A DNA stretch of 55,441 nucleotides, taken from the NCBI GenBank assembly GCA_035293965.1, contig DATGLW010000120.1:1-55441 (forward strand), read 5' to 3'. Source of the DNA: DATGLW01 sp035293965 (GTDB taxonomy: Bacteria; Actinomycetota; Acidimicrobiia; Acidimicrobiales; RAAP-2). The position numbers were made by a program, and so were the translations under genes. This document shows positions 48,401-55,441 of the stretch, piece by piece. The notes beneath the pieces were generated by a model that did no database searches, was not told where the DNA came from, and saw only the letters and a list, made by a program, of their open reading frames with translations. The number at the start of each line of letters is the position of its first letter. The stretch's first letter is position 1.

Positions 48401-49590
48401 GCGGCCCGACGCCGCCCTTCCACGGCCGCCGCAGCGCAGCGGCGGGCACGCTGGTCCGCCTCGAGCACCGCCTCGACGGAGTCCATGGGCTCGTCCGGCA
48501 CCCGCTCGAGCGTGTCGGCCACCACCTGGCCGATCCCCAGCCACCCGAGCCTGCCGTCCAGGAATGCTGCGACGGCGACCTCGTTGGCCGCGTTGAGCCA
48601 GGCAGGGGCTGCGCCCCCGCGCCGGCCTGCCTCGTAGGCGAGGTCGAGGCAGGTGAACACCGAGCGGTCGGGCGGCTCGAAGGTGAGGGACAGTCCCTCG
48701 GACCAGTCGATGGCGCCGAAGGGCGTGCGGAGCCGTTCGGGCCACCCCATGGCGTAGCCGATCGCGAGGCGCATGTCGGGCCGCGACAGCTGGGCCAGCG
48801 TGGCGCCGTCCACCAGCTCGACCATCGAGTGCACCACCGACTGGGGATGGACCACCACCTCGATGCGGTCGAAGGGGATGCCGAAGAGCTCGTGTGCCTC
48901 GATGACCTCGAGGCCCTTGTTCATGAGCGTGGAGGAGTCGACGGTGATCTTGGGGCCCATCTGCCATGTCGGGTGAGCCAGGGCGTCGTCGACCCCCACG
49001 TCGGCCAGCTCGGCGAGCGATCGCCCGCGGAAGGGGCCGCCCGACGCCGTGACGAGGAGCCGGGCCACGCCCCCGGTGCCGGGCGTGCCGCTCGTACCGT
49101 GCGCGCCCGCGGCGGCAGCCAGGCACTGGTGGATGGCGCAGTGCTCCGAGTCGACCGGCACGATCTGGGCGCCGGGCGTGGCCCGCGCCTGGCGGACCAC
49201 GGGCGCGCCGGCGATGAGGGACTCCTTGTTGGCCAACGCCAGGCGCCGGCCGGCCCGGAGGGCCGCCAGGGTGACCGGCAGGCCGGCGAACCCGACCACC
49301 CCGTTCACCACGACCTCCGCGCCGGACGCGGCAGCGGCGAGCGCGTCGGGGCCACCCATGACCTCCACGCCGGGCGGCACCCGCTCGGCGAGCTCGGCAG
49401 CGAGCGTGGCGTCGCCGATGGCCACCAGCTCGGGGCGGAGCTCCTTGGCCTGCACCGCCAGCAGGTCGACCGAGCGCTGGGCCGCCAGGGCGACGACCCG
49501 GAACCGCTCCGGGTTCCCCTGCACCACTTCCACCGCCTGGGTGCCGATCGACCCCGTCGAACCGACGAGGCTCACCGTGATCTCCCCCAT
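48397..49590 (-). CDS. dxr: 1-deoxy-D-xylulose 5-phosphate reductoisomerase
   Basis: 397 residues. LVGSTGSIGTQAVEVV (NADPH site), ALANKESLIAGAP, VPVDSEHCAIHQCL, TASGGPFRGRS, HPTWQMGPKITVDSSTLMNKGLEVIEAHELF (in part) are all conserved Dxr blocks with the metal-binding Asp/Glu residues. First dedicated step of the MEP isoprenoid pathway, also supplying hopanoid precursors. ATG 49590 follows GGAGCGG. It lies 164 bases after cdsA, with a hairpin in the gap. Confidence 0.97.
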   Translation of the reverse strand: MGEITVSLVGSTGSIGTQAVEVVQGNPERFRVVALAAQRSVDLLAVQAKELRPELVAIGDATLAAELAERVPPGVEVMGGPDALAAAASGAEVVVNGVVGFAGLPVTLAALRAGRRLALANKESLIAGAPVVRQARATPGAQIVPVDSEHCAIHQCLAAAAGAHGTSGTPGTGGVARLLVTASGGPFRGRSLAELADVGVDDALAHPTWQMGPKITVDSSTLMNKGLEVIEAHELFGIPFDRIEVVVHPQSVVHSMVELVDGATLAQLSRPDMRLAIGYAMGWPERLRTPFGAIDWSEGLSLTFEPPDRSVFTCLDLAYEAGRRGGAAPAWLNAANEVAVAAFLDGRLGWLGIGQVVADTLERVPDEPMDSVEAVLEADQRARRCAAAAVEGRRRAA

Positions 49591-49699
49591 CGACCGCTCC
49601 GTCCCTTCTCGATGCGTCAGACCAGCTTGCCACCCGGTTCCGGGCCCGGCCCGTCGGGGGCGCCAGGGCACCGCCCCGCGCCCTGCCGGCCGAAAGGGC

Positions 49700-49728
49700 G
49701 GCACCGGGCCCAGGTGCCCGCCGGTGCC
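49700..49728 (-). terminator. Possible hairpin after cdsA
   Basis: GGCACCGG-N13-CCGGTGCC, an 8-bp stem downstream of the cdsA stop (49755). TAGGGT (49736-49741) next to it could be a dxr promoter. No U-tract. Confidence 0.35.
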
Positions 49729-49754
49729 CGGGGCCACCCTAGGCGGTGGCGGCA

Positions 49755-51443
49755 TCAACCGAGGTGGACTGCCTTCACCAGGTAGTAGGTGGCAGGCAGG
49801 ACGAAGAGCAGGCCGTCGATGCGGTCGAGCACGCCCCCGTGCCCCGGCAGGAGCCGGCCCATGTCCTTCACGCCCAGGTGCCGCTTGACCAACGACTCGG
49901 CGAGGTCGCCGACGGGCGACACCGCGGACACCACCACGCCGAGGGCCACGGCCTTGCTGAGCGTCCACGGGTGGATGGCCCGGACGACCACGGCCGCCAT
50001 CACCAGCGCGAAGACGGCACCCCCGGCCACGCCCTCCCACGTCTTGTTCGGGCTCACCGACGGCGCCAGGCGCCGGTGGCCGACCCAGGCCCCGACGAGC
50101 AACGCCCCGATGTCGAACGCAGTGCCCGTCAGGAGGGCGCCGAGCAGGAAGGCGATGCCGTGGCGCTGGGGGAACAACGAGGGTGCCAGCAACAGCGCGG
50201 CGAAAGAGCCGAGCACGGCCACCCAGCAGAAGACGAGCAGCGTGGCGGCGGACCCACGTGCTGGATCGGCCTCGCGCTCGACGCCCACCAGGAACCACAA
50301 GAAGGTGAAGGCGACCACGAGGGCGGTCACGAGCGGCAGGGCCGCCTGCCCCTTCACGTAGGTGGCCACCATGAGCGACACCGTCGCCACCAGCCCGAGC
50401 AGGGTGGCCGGGTGGTACCCGGCGCGACGGAAGGCGGCGAAGGTCTCGGCGGCGGCCAGGAACACCACGAGGGTCACCACCACCATGGCCGCCACGGTGC
50501 CGATGTCGAACGCGATGAGCACCACCGCCGCCAACGCCACGCCGGTCGCGATGGCGGCCGGCAGGTTGCGGCGCTCCGCGGCGGACGGGACGGCGTCTGC
50601 CGGCAGCGCCGGCCGGCGGGCACGCCGGGCCGCATCCGCCCTCGTGACCGTCCGCTCGGGTGCGCGTCCCTCCGTCACCCGGTGCCGTGCGCCGCCCCCG
50701 ACCAGGCGGCGCGCCCGGTCGGGTCCGGGCTCGAGCCCGGAGGGACCGGCCACCGCGTCGTCGTCACCCTCGAAGGCGGCCACGCCCTCGTCGGCATCGC
50801 CCACGGCCACGGGCGGCGTGTCCGTACCGCGGGCGCCGGCTGCGCCGGCCGCGCCGGCAGGAGGTGGCTCGTCGCGGTCGGTCGCGGGCGCAGCGGGCGT
50901 CGCCGGCGTCGCGGGCGCTTCGGGCGTCGCGGGCGCTTCGGCCGGCACTGGCCCGACCACCGTGTCCTCGTCGGCGGCGAAGGCCCACGGCTGGCGCTCG
51001 ACCGGGCTGTCCTCAGCCGTCCCGAGAGGGGAGCCCTCGTCAGCCAGCATGGCGGGCTCGAAGCCCTCGTCCACCACGTCCCAGTCGGCCCCTTCCTCGC
51101 GCCAGGTGGGTGCGGGCACCGACGCCCACGGGTCGGCGTCCTCCGCCTCGGCCTCGGCGCCTCCCCTGGAGAGCACCGCCGGGACCTCGCCGGTCGGCGC
51201 CTCGGTCCAATGTGGCAGCTCGGGCGCCCCGGCCACCTCGCCGGCACCGGGCCCGGCCGCCTCACCCTCTGCAGGCCCCTCGCGGCCGCCGGCGCGGGCC
51301 GGCCCGGGACCGGCCTCGCCGTTGGCGCCCCCGTGTGCCGCACCCCTCTCCGACGCCGGCTCGGCGCCCACGATGCGGACCCGTCCCGTGCGGAACGCCG
51401 GCGGCTCCTCGTCGGCGGGCACGTCGTGGCTGTCGTCGTCCAT
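49755..51443 (-). CDS. cdsA: Phosphatidate cytidylyltransferase with long acidic N-terminal extension
   Basis: 562 residues, about twice the usual length. The C-terminal 300 residues hold the membrane enzyme, with the CDP-DAG synthase signature SPVGDLAESLVKRHLGVKDMGRLLPGHGGVLDRIDGLLF (here in part: DMGRLLPGHGGVLDRID). It makes CDP-diacylglycerol from phosphatidate and CTP. The first about 260 residues are acidic, Ala/Glu/Pro-rich and predicted disordered, including ATPEAPATPEAPATPATPAAPATD repeats (near 185-205). ATG 51443 is 20 bases after frr. Confidence 0.93.
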   Translation of the reverse strand: MDDDSHDVPADEEPPAFRTGRVRIVGAEPASERGAAHGGANGEAGPGPARAGGREGPAEGEAAGPGAGEVAGAPELPHWTEAPTGEVPAVLSRGGAEAEAEDADPWASVPAPTWREEGADWDVVDEGFEPAMLADEGSPLGTAEDSPVERQPWAFAADEDTVVGPVPAEAPATPEAPATPATPAAPATDRDEPPPAGAAGAAGARGTDTPPVAVGDADEGVAAFEGDDDAVAGPSGLEPGPDRARRLVGGGARHRVTEGRAPERTVTRADAARRARRPALPADAVPSAAERRNLPAAIATGVALAAVVLIAFDIGTVAAMVVVTLVVFLAAAETFAAFRRAGYHPATLLGLVATVSLMVATYVKGQAALPLVTALVVAFTFLWFLVGVEREADPARGSAATLLVFCWVAVLGSFAALLLAPSLFPQRHGIAFLLGALLTGTAFDIGALLVGAWVGHRRLAPSVSPNKTWEGVAGGAVFALVMAAVVVRAIHPWTLSKAVALGVVVSAVSPVGDLAESLVKRHLGVKDMGRLLPGHGGVLDRIDGLLFVLPATYYLVKAVHLG

Positions 51444-51463
51444 GGTGGCTCCGGTCGCTCGGC

Positions 51464-52036
51464 TCAGACCTGCAGCAGTTCCTGCTCTTTGTGCGACAAG
51501 AGCTGGTCGATCGCCGCCACCTGCTCGTGCGTCAGCCGCTCGAGCTCCCGCTCCACCCGCTCGAGATCGTCCGAAGAGATGGACCCGTCCTTCTCGAGCG
51601 CCTCCAGCTCGCGGCGGCAGGCCCGCCGGACGTTGCGCACGGCCACCCGGCCCTCCTCGGCCTTGTGGCGGACGACCTTCACGAGCTCACGCCGGCGCTC
51701 CTCTGTCAGCTGCGGGAACGCCAGGCGGATGACCGTGCCGTCGTTGGACGGATTGATGCCGAGGTCCGAGCTCTGGATCGCCTTCTCGATCGCCCCGAGC
51801 GAGCTCTTGTCGTACGGGGTGACGACGAGCAGCATCGCGTCGGGGACGCTGAAGCTGGCCAGTTGGCGCAGCGGCGTGGCGCTGCCGTAGTAGTCCACGA
51901 GCAGGGGCTCCACCAGCGCCGGGTTCGCCCGGCCGGTGCGCACCGTGGCGAAGTCCGCACGGACGTGCTCGACCGCCTTGGCCATCCGGTCGCGGGCGTC
52001 CTCGAGGACCATGCCGGTCAGCTCGTCGTCGCTCAT
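51464..52036 (-). CDS. frr: Ribosome recycling factor
   Basis: 190 residues. VRADFATVRTGRANPALVEPLLVDYYGSATPLRQLASFSVPD (in part) and NPSNDGTVIRLAFPQLTEERRRELVK (in part) are diagnostic of RRF, which with EF-G splits the post-termination ribosome. ATG 52036 gives the standard N-terminus; the open frame reaches further upstream. It lies 70 bases after pyrH. Confidence 0.97.
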   Translation of the reverse strand: MSDDELTGMVLEDARDRMAKAVEHVRADFATVRTGRANPALVEPLLVDYYGSATPLRQLASFSVPDAMLLVVTPYDKSSLGAIEKAIQSSDLGINPSNDGTVIRLAFPQLTEERRRELVKVVRHKAEEGRVAVRNVRRACRRELEALEKDGSISSDDLERVERELERLTHEQVAAIDQLLSHKEQELLQV

Positions 52037-52106
52037 GACAGGACGCTCCCCCCAGCCCCCCGGGGAGCCCGCCCGCCGGGGATCGGCCCGATCGCGGCTC
52101 TCTGGC

Positions 52107-52826
52107 TCACCGGACAAGCGTACCGATCTGCTCGCCGGAGAGCGCGCGACGCAGGTTGCCCGGGGCCATGACGTCGAACACCAGCACGGGGAGCCGGTTG
52201 TCCTTGCAGAAGGTGATGGCCGTCATGTCCATGATGCGCAGGTCCTTGCTGACCACCTCCATGAAGGTGATCTCCTCGTAGCGCGTGGCCGCTGGGTCGA
52301 GCCGCGGATCGGCGCTGTACACGCCGTCGACGCCGCCGTGGGTCCCCTTGAGGAGCATGTCCGCCTCGATCTCCGCCGCCCGCAGCGCAGCCGAGGTGTC
52401 CGTCGTGAAGTACGGGTTCCCCATGCCCGCCGCGAAGATGACCACCCGGCCCTTCTCGAGGTGCCGGATGGCGCGGCGGCGGATGTAGGGCTCGGCGACC
52501 TCGGCCATCTGGACCGCGGTCAGCACCCGGGTCGGCTGGTCCTTGTGCTCGAGCGCGTCCTGCAGGGCCAGCGCGTTGATGACCGTGCCGAGCATCCCCA
52601 TCGTGTCGGAGGTCGCCCGGTCCATGCCGACCCCTGCACCGGTGCTCCCCCGCCAGATGTTGCCGCCCCCCATCATCACCGCCAGCTCGAGGCCGAGCTC
52701 CGCTCTTGACTCGGCCATCTCCGTCGCCAGCCGGTCGACGACGCCCGCGTCGATGATCTCGCCCGTGGTGGTCGACGCCAGGGCCTCCCCCGACATCTTG
52801 AGCACGACACGCCGCACCTCACCCAC
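52107..52826 (-). CDS. pyrH: UMP kinase
   Basis: 239 residues. VVLKMSGEAL, VMMGGGNIWRG, DTMGMLGTVINALALQDAL and GTHGGVDGVYSADPRLDPAATRYEEI (in part) identify the bacterial hexameric UMP kinase of the amino-acid-kinase fold. Phosphorylates UMP to UDP for pyrimidine nucleotides. GTG 52826 follows AAGGAGG with 8-base spacing. It lies between tsf and frr, the conserved order. Confidence 0.97.
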   Translation of the reverse strand: MGEVRRVVLKMSGEALASTTTGEIIDAGVVDRLATEMAESRAELGLELAVMMGGGNIWRGSTGAGVGMDRATSDTMGMLGTVINALALQDALEHKDQPTRVLTAVQMAEVAEPYIRRRAIRHLEKGRVVIFAAGMGNPYFTTDTSAALRAAEIEADMLLKGTHGGVDGVYSADPRLDPAATRYEEITFMEVVSKDLRIMDMTAITFCKDNRLPVLVFDVMAPGNLRRALSGEQIGTLVR

Positions 52827-52868
52827 GGGGAGCCGCCTCCTTGTCGCCCGTCGACGCCCTGCCCGACC

Positions 52869-53663
52869 TCAGGACCCGACCACCACCTGCGCGAAGCGGA
52901 CGATCTCGGCATCGCCGAGGAGGGCCCCGACCGTTTGCTTCTCGTCGCGGACGAAGGGCTGCTCGAGGAGGACCCGCTCCCTGAACCAGCCGTTCATCCG
53001 GCCCTCGACGATCTTGGCGAGGGCCGCTTCGGGCTTGCCCTCGCGGCGACTGATCGCCTCCAACGTCTCGCGCTCGGCAGCCGCCTCGGCCTCGGGGACG
53101 TCCTCGCGGCGGAGGTAGAGCGGGCGCGCGAACGCGATGTGCACCGCCACGTCGTGCGCCAGCTGCTCGGTGCCACCGCGCAGCACGACGGCCACCCCGT
53201 TGACGCCGCGGCCGGCTTGCTGGTGCAGGTAGGTGTCGACGACCTCGCCCTCGCCCGCCTGGAGGCGGGCCACGCGGCCCACCGACACGTTCTCGCCAAG
53301 GGTCTGGGCGAGACGGGCCACCTCGTCGGCCAGCTCCGCGACGGCGTCCTCCCCCTTGGCCGCCACCACGGCTGCCAGCTCGTCGGCCAGCGACACGAGC
53401 TCTGCCGACTTGGCGACGAAGTCCGTCTCGCAGCGGAGCTCCGCGATAGCCGCCACGCCCTCTTCCCGGACGGCTGCCACCGTCCCCTCGGAGGCCTCAC
53501 GCTCCTGGCGCTTGGCCTTCTCGGCCAGCCCCTTCTCGCGCAGCCACTTGACCGCCGCGTCCATGTCGCCACCGCACTCCTGCAAGGCGCGCCTGGCGTC
53601 GAGCATGCCGACCCCCGTGGCACGGCGCAGGGCCTGGACGTCTCTCGCGCTGAACCCCGGCAT
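52869..53663 (-). CDS. tsf: Elongation factor Ts
   Basis: 264 residues. FSARDVQALRRATGVGMLDARRALQECGGDMDAAVKWLREKG (in part) and LRCETDFVAKSAELVSLADELA (in part) match the EF-Ts N-domain and TDFV core; it is the nucleotide exchanger for EF-Tu. ATG 53663 is 2 bases after rpsB, and the GGAGG for it lies inside the last codons of rpsB. About 264 residues is typical for actinobacteria. Confidence 0.97.
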   Translation of the reverse strand: MPGFSARDVQALRRATGVGMLDARRALQECGGDMDAAVKWLREKGLAEKAKRQEREASEGTVAAVREEGVAAIAELRCETDFVAKSAELVSLADELAAVVAAKGEDAVAELADEVARLAQTLGENVSVGRVARLQAGEGEVVDTYLHQQAGRGVNGVAVVLRGGTEQLAHDVAVHIAFARPLYLRREDVPEAEAAAERETLEAISRREGKPEAALAKIVEGRMNGWFRERVLLEQPFVRDEKQTVGALLGDAEIVRFAQVVVGS

Positions 53664-53665
53664 CG

Positions 53666-54556
53666 TCACGCCTCCGCGGCCACCGGCACCGTGGCCGGCT
53701 CGGCGAGGTCCGCTGCACCCGGGGTGGCCCGCTCCCCGGACGACGCCCGGTGAGCCGGTGCCCCCGCGGGCGCGGGAGCCTCGGCACCGCGCGCCCTGCC
53801 GGCGGCAGGTGGGCGAGCACGGGGCGCCCGCTCGACCCCGGGCGGGGAGGCAGCCGGAGCCGGGCGATGCCGGGCGATGAAGCGGCCCTCGGCCACGGCC
53901 TCGGCCATCACCCGGCACATGAGCGTGCCGGACCGGATGGCGTCGTCGTTGCCCGGGATCACGTAGGTCACCACGTCGGGGTCACAGTTGGTGTCGACCA
54001 CGGCCACCACCGGTATGCCGAGCTTGTTCGCCTCGGTGACCGCGATGTGCTCCTTCTTCGTGTCGATGACGAACACGGCGTCGGGGACCCGCTCGAGGGA
54101 GCTGATCCCCCCGAGGTTGCGGCTCAGCTTCTCGAGCTCGCGGACGTGGCGGAGCGCCTCGCGTTTGGGCATGGCGTCGAAGTCGCCAGCCGCCTGCATG
54201 GCCCGAAGCTCTTGGAGGCGCTTGACCCGACCCGACACGGTGGCGAAGTTGGTGAGCATGCCGCCCAGCCAGCGCTGGTTCACGTAGGGCATCCCGCACG
54301 CCTCGGCGTACATGGCCACCGGGCCCTGGGTCTGCTTCTTCGTGCCGACGAACAGCAGGGTGCCACCGCCGGCCACGAGATCTCGCACGAAGCGGTAGGC
54401 CTCCTCGATGCCCTCGAGCGTCTTGCGCAGATCGATCAGGTAGATCCCGTTGCGCTCGCCCAGGATGTAGCGGCGCATCTTGGGGTTCCACCGGCGCGTC
54501 TGATGGCCGAAGTGGACCCCGGCCTCCAGCAGCTGCCGCATCGACACGACGGCCAT
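53666..54556 (-). CDS. rpsB: Ribosomal protein S2
   Basis: 296 residues. MRQLLEAGVHFGHQTRRWNPKM, YLIDLRKTLEGIEEAY, FVGTKKQ, NQRWLGGMLTNF and the conserved VIPGNDDAIRS are S2 signatures. About 65 extra C-terminal residues (Ala/Pro/Arg-rich) follow the core, compared with a usual core of about 230. ATG 54556 follows AAGGA. The leader has a 24-base palindrome. Confidence 0.97.
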   Translation of the reverse strand: MAVVSMRQLLEAGVHFGHQTRRWNPKMRRYILGERNGIYLIDLRKTLEGIEEAYRFVRDLVAGGGTLLFVGTKKQTQGPVAMYAEACGMPYVNQRWLGGMLTNFATVSGRVKRLQELRAMQAAGDFDAMPKREALRHVRELEKLSRNLGGISSLERVPDAVFVIDTKKEHIAVTEANKLGIPVVAVVDTNCDPDVVTYVIPGNDDAIRSGTLMCRVMAEAVAEGRFIARHRPAPAASPPGVERAPRARPPAAGRARGAEAPAPAGAPAHRASSGERATPGAADLAEPATVPVAAEA

Positions 54557-54667
54557 GCTTCGTTGTTCCTTCCAGTCGGTTGCCCTCCCCGTGCGCAGCA
54601 CCTCGCAGGCGAGGCGACCGTGGAACGCGCTCGGGTGCGTGCTCGTCGGTGTTTCCCTACCCCCACG

Positions 54668-54691
54668 AGCCGGCGGGCACGTGCCCGCCGG
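54668..54691. terminator. 24-base perfect palindrome between xerC and rpsB
   Basis: GCCGGCGGGCAC followed directly by GTGCCCGCCGGC. As RNA it forms a strong stem in the rpsB leader and downstream of xerC. TAGCCT on the minus strand (54704-54709) just upstream could be the rpsB -10, which would place the hairpin in the leader, near the 5' end; otherwise it is the xerC terminator. There is no U-tract. Confidence 0.5.
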
Positions 54692-54703
54692 CAGGGGCAC
54701 GGC

Positions 54704-54709
54704 AAGGCT
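54704..54709 (-). promoter_or_regulatory. Candidate rpsB -10 element
   Basis: TAGCCT on the minus strand, the same hexamer as at ftsK and dapA, about 148 bases upstream of rpsB. No clear -35. Confidence 0.35.
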
Positions 54710-54752
54710 AGCCGCTCGAAGCCCGGCCGGCCATCGGCGGGTCCGGCGGGGT

Positions 54753-55441
54753 TCAGGCTCGAGGGTGCGTCCCCTCGTAGACGGCGCGCAGGCGCTCTTT
54801 GGACACGTGGGTGTAGATCTGGGTCGTCTGCAGGCTGGCATGCCCGAGCAGCTCCTGGACCACCCTCAGGTCGGCCCCGCCGTCGAGCAGGTGGGTGGCG
54901 AAGCTGTGGCGCAAGGCGTGGGGATGGGTTGGCACAGGGGAGCGGCGGTCGAGGATCCGGCGGACGTCGCGCGGGCCGAGCCGGCGCCCCCGGCGGTTGA
55001 GGAAGACGGCCTCACGGGGGCTGTCGGGCACTTCGAGGAGGGGCCGCCCCTCGTGCAGCCAGGCCGCCAGCGCGCCCACGCACCGGTCGTGGACCGGCAG
55101 GCGCCGCTCGCGGTCGCCCTTGCCCCGCACCGTGACCGTGCGCCCCCGGAGGTCGACCCCGGCCCGGTCGAGCCCGCAGAGCTCCGACACCCGCAGGCCG
55201 GCGGCGTAGAGCAGCTCGAGCACGGCGTCGTCGCGGCGTCGCAGGGCGACCGCGAGCGCCTGGCGCCCCGAGTCCTCCTGCGGCCCGTCCGGCCCCCGCG
55301 TGGGCCCGTCGAGCAGCCGGTCGAGGTCCTCGCGCGCCACGACCCGCGGCAGGCGTCCGCGGCCCGAGGGGGCGGACAGGCCGCGGGCAGGGTCGCCGGA
55401 CACATGGCCGTGCCGCCGGCACCAGGCGAAGTACGCGCGCA
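54753..55441 (-). CDS. xerC: Tyrosine recombinase XerC/XerD-type (N-terminus beyond the window)
   Basis: The catalytic C-terminal domain is complete: GLRVSELCGLD (Arg), GKGDRERRLP (Lys), HPHALRHSFATHLLDGG (His, Arg), ELLGHASLQTTQIYTHV (His and nucleophilic Tyr). The N-terminal domain is cut; the last visible codons read AYFAWCRRHGHVSGDPA in the SAM-like arm. It resolves chromosome dimers at dif with a partner recombinase. Position next to rpsB suggests XerC. The frame is still open at the right edge, so the GTG that yields VSGDPARG is internal. Confidence 0.93.
   Translation of the reverse strand, partial: RAYFAWCRRHGHVSGDPARGLSAPSGRGRLPRVVAREDLDRLLDGPTRGPDGPQEDSGRQALAVALRRRDDAVLELLYAAGLRVSELCGLDRAGVDLRGRTVTVRGKGDRERRLPVHDRCVGALAAWLHEGRPLLEVPDSPREAVFLNRRGRRLGPRDVRRILDRRSPVPTHPHALRHSFATHLLDGGADLRVVQELLGHASLQTTQIYTHVSKERLRAVYEGTHPRA

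Noticed and set aside
46557..48449. 630-codon minus frame over rseP and ispG
   Set aside because: Same strand but shifted frame of two clear enzymes; no motifs.

Overview
This is a very GC-rich, gene-dense window that reads as an actinobacterial chromosome. The closest fit I can infer is class Acidimicrobiia. The evidence is the translation/isoprenoid backbone order (xerC-rpsB-tsf-pyrH-frr-cdsA-dxr-rseP-ispG-proS-rimP-nusA-ylxR-infB-rbfA-truB-ribF-rpsO-pnp-M16 protease, then dapB, dapA, rnj and ftsK, all on the minus strand), frequent GTG/TTG starts, 4-base GTGA/ATGA overlaps, and many promoters of the form TANNNT placed 5-9 bases before a start codon (leaderless transcripts). The class assignment is inference; no rRNA or tRNA is present to test it.

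Layout. 1-8.6 kb: ftsK, a divergent radical SAM gene of the Rv2578c/spore-photolyase-like family behind a LexA-type box, an NAD(P)-dependent dehydrogenase preceded by a coupled 24-codon ORF, a DHA2 efflux pump, RNase J and dapA. 9.9-24 kb: an accessory block between dapA and dapB with the hopanoid C-3 methylase hpnR, a diiron ferritin-like protein, a nickel/cobalt permease with a Nur-like operator, a DUF427 protein, a secreted GH26-phosphoesterase fusion, a tyrosine phosphatase, a thioesterase, a methyltransferase, a CsoR-family sensor lacking the copper-binding His, and a molybdate/tungstate system (Mop regulator, ModA, fused ModBC). 24-31 kb: dapB, a giant YfhO-type membrane protein, thiC under a TPP riboswitch and a TIGR00725 protein with a collagen-like tail. 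31-55 kb: the backbone, interrupted by an FkbM methyltransferase between ylxR and infB.

How the parts work together. The 31-55 kb block supplies ribosomal protein S2, EF-Ts, IF2, ribosome recycling and maturation (Frr, RbfA, RimP, TruB, S15), NusA, RNA decay (PNPase; RNase J further left), the MEP pathway enzymes Dxr and IspG, lipid precursor synthesis (CdsA), a site-2 protease and ProRS. DapA and DapB catalyse consecutive steps of lysine/diaminopimelate synthesis but are separated by about 14.6 kb of accessory genes. HpnR would modify hopanoids made from MEP-derived isoprenoids; no squalene-hopene cyclase is in view.

The most notable signals are regulatory and structural. They are the LexA box on the radical SAM promoter, an intrinsic-terminator-like hairpin between a consensus extended -10 promoter and rimP-nusA, a possible ATA start plus a repeat-driven frameshift in ylxR, the GH26-phosphoesterase fusion, and a recurring leaderless-promoter pattern. 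All function calls come from reading the sequence by eye; no database search was run.
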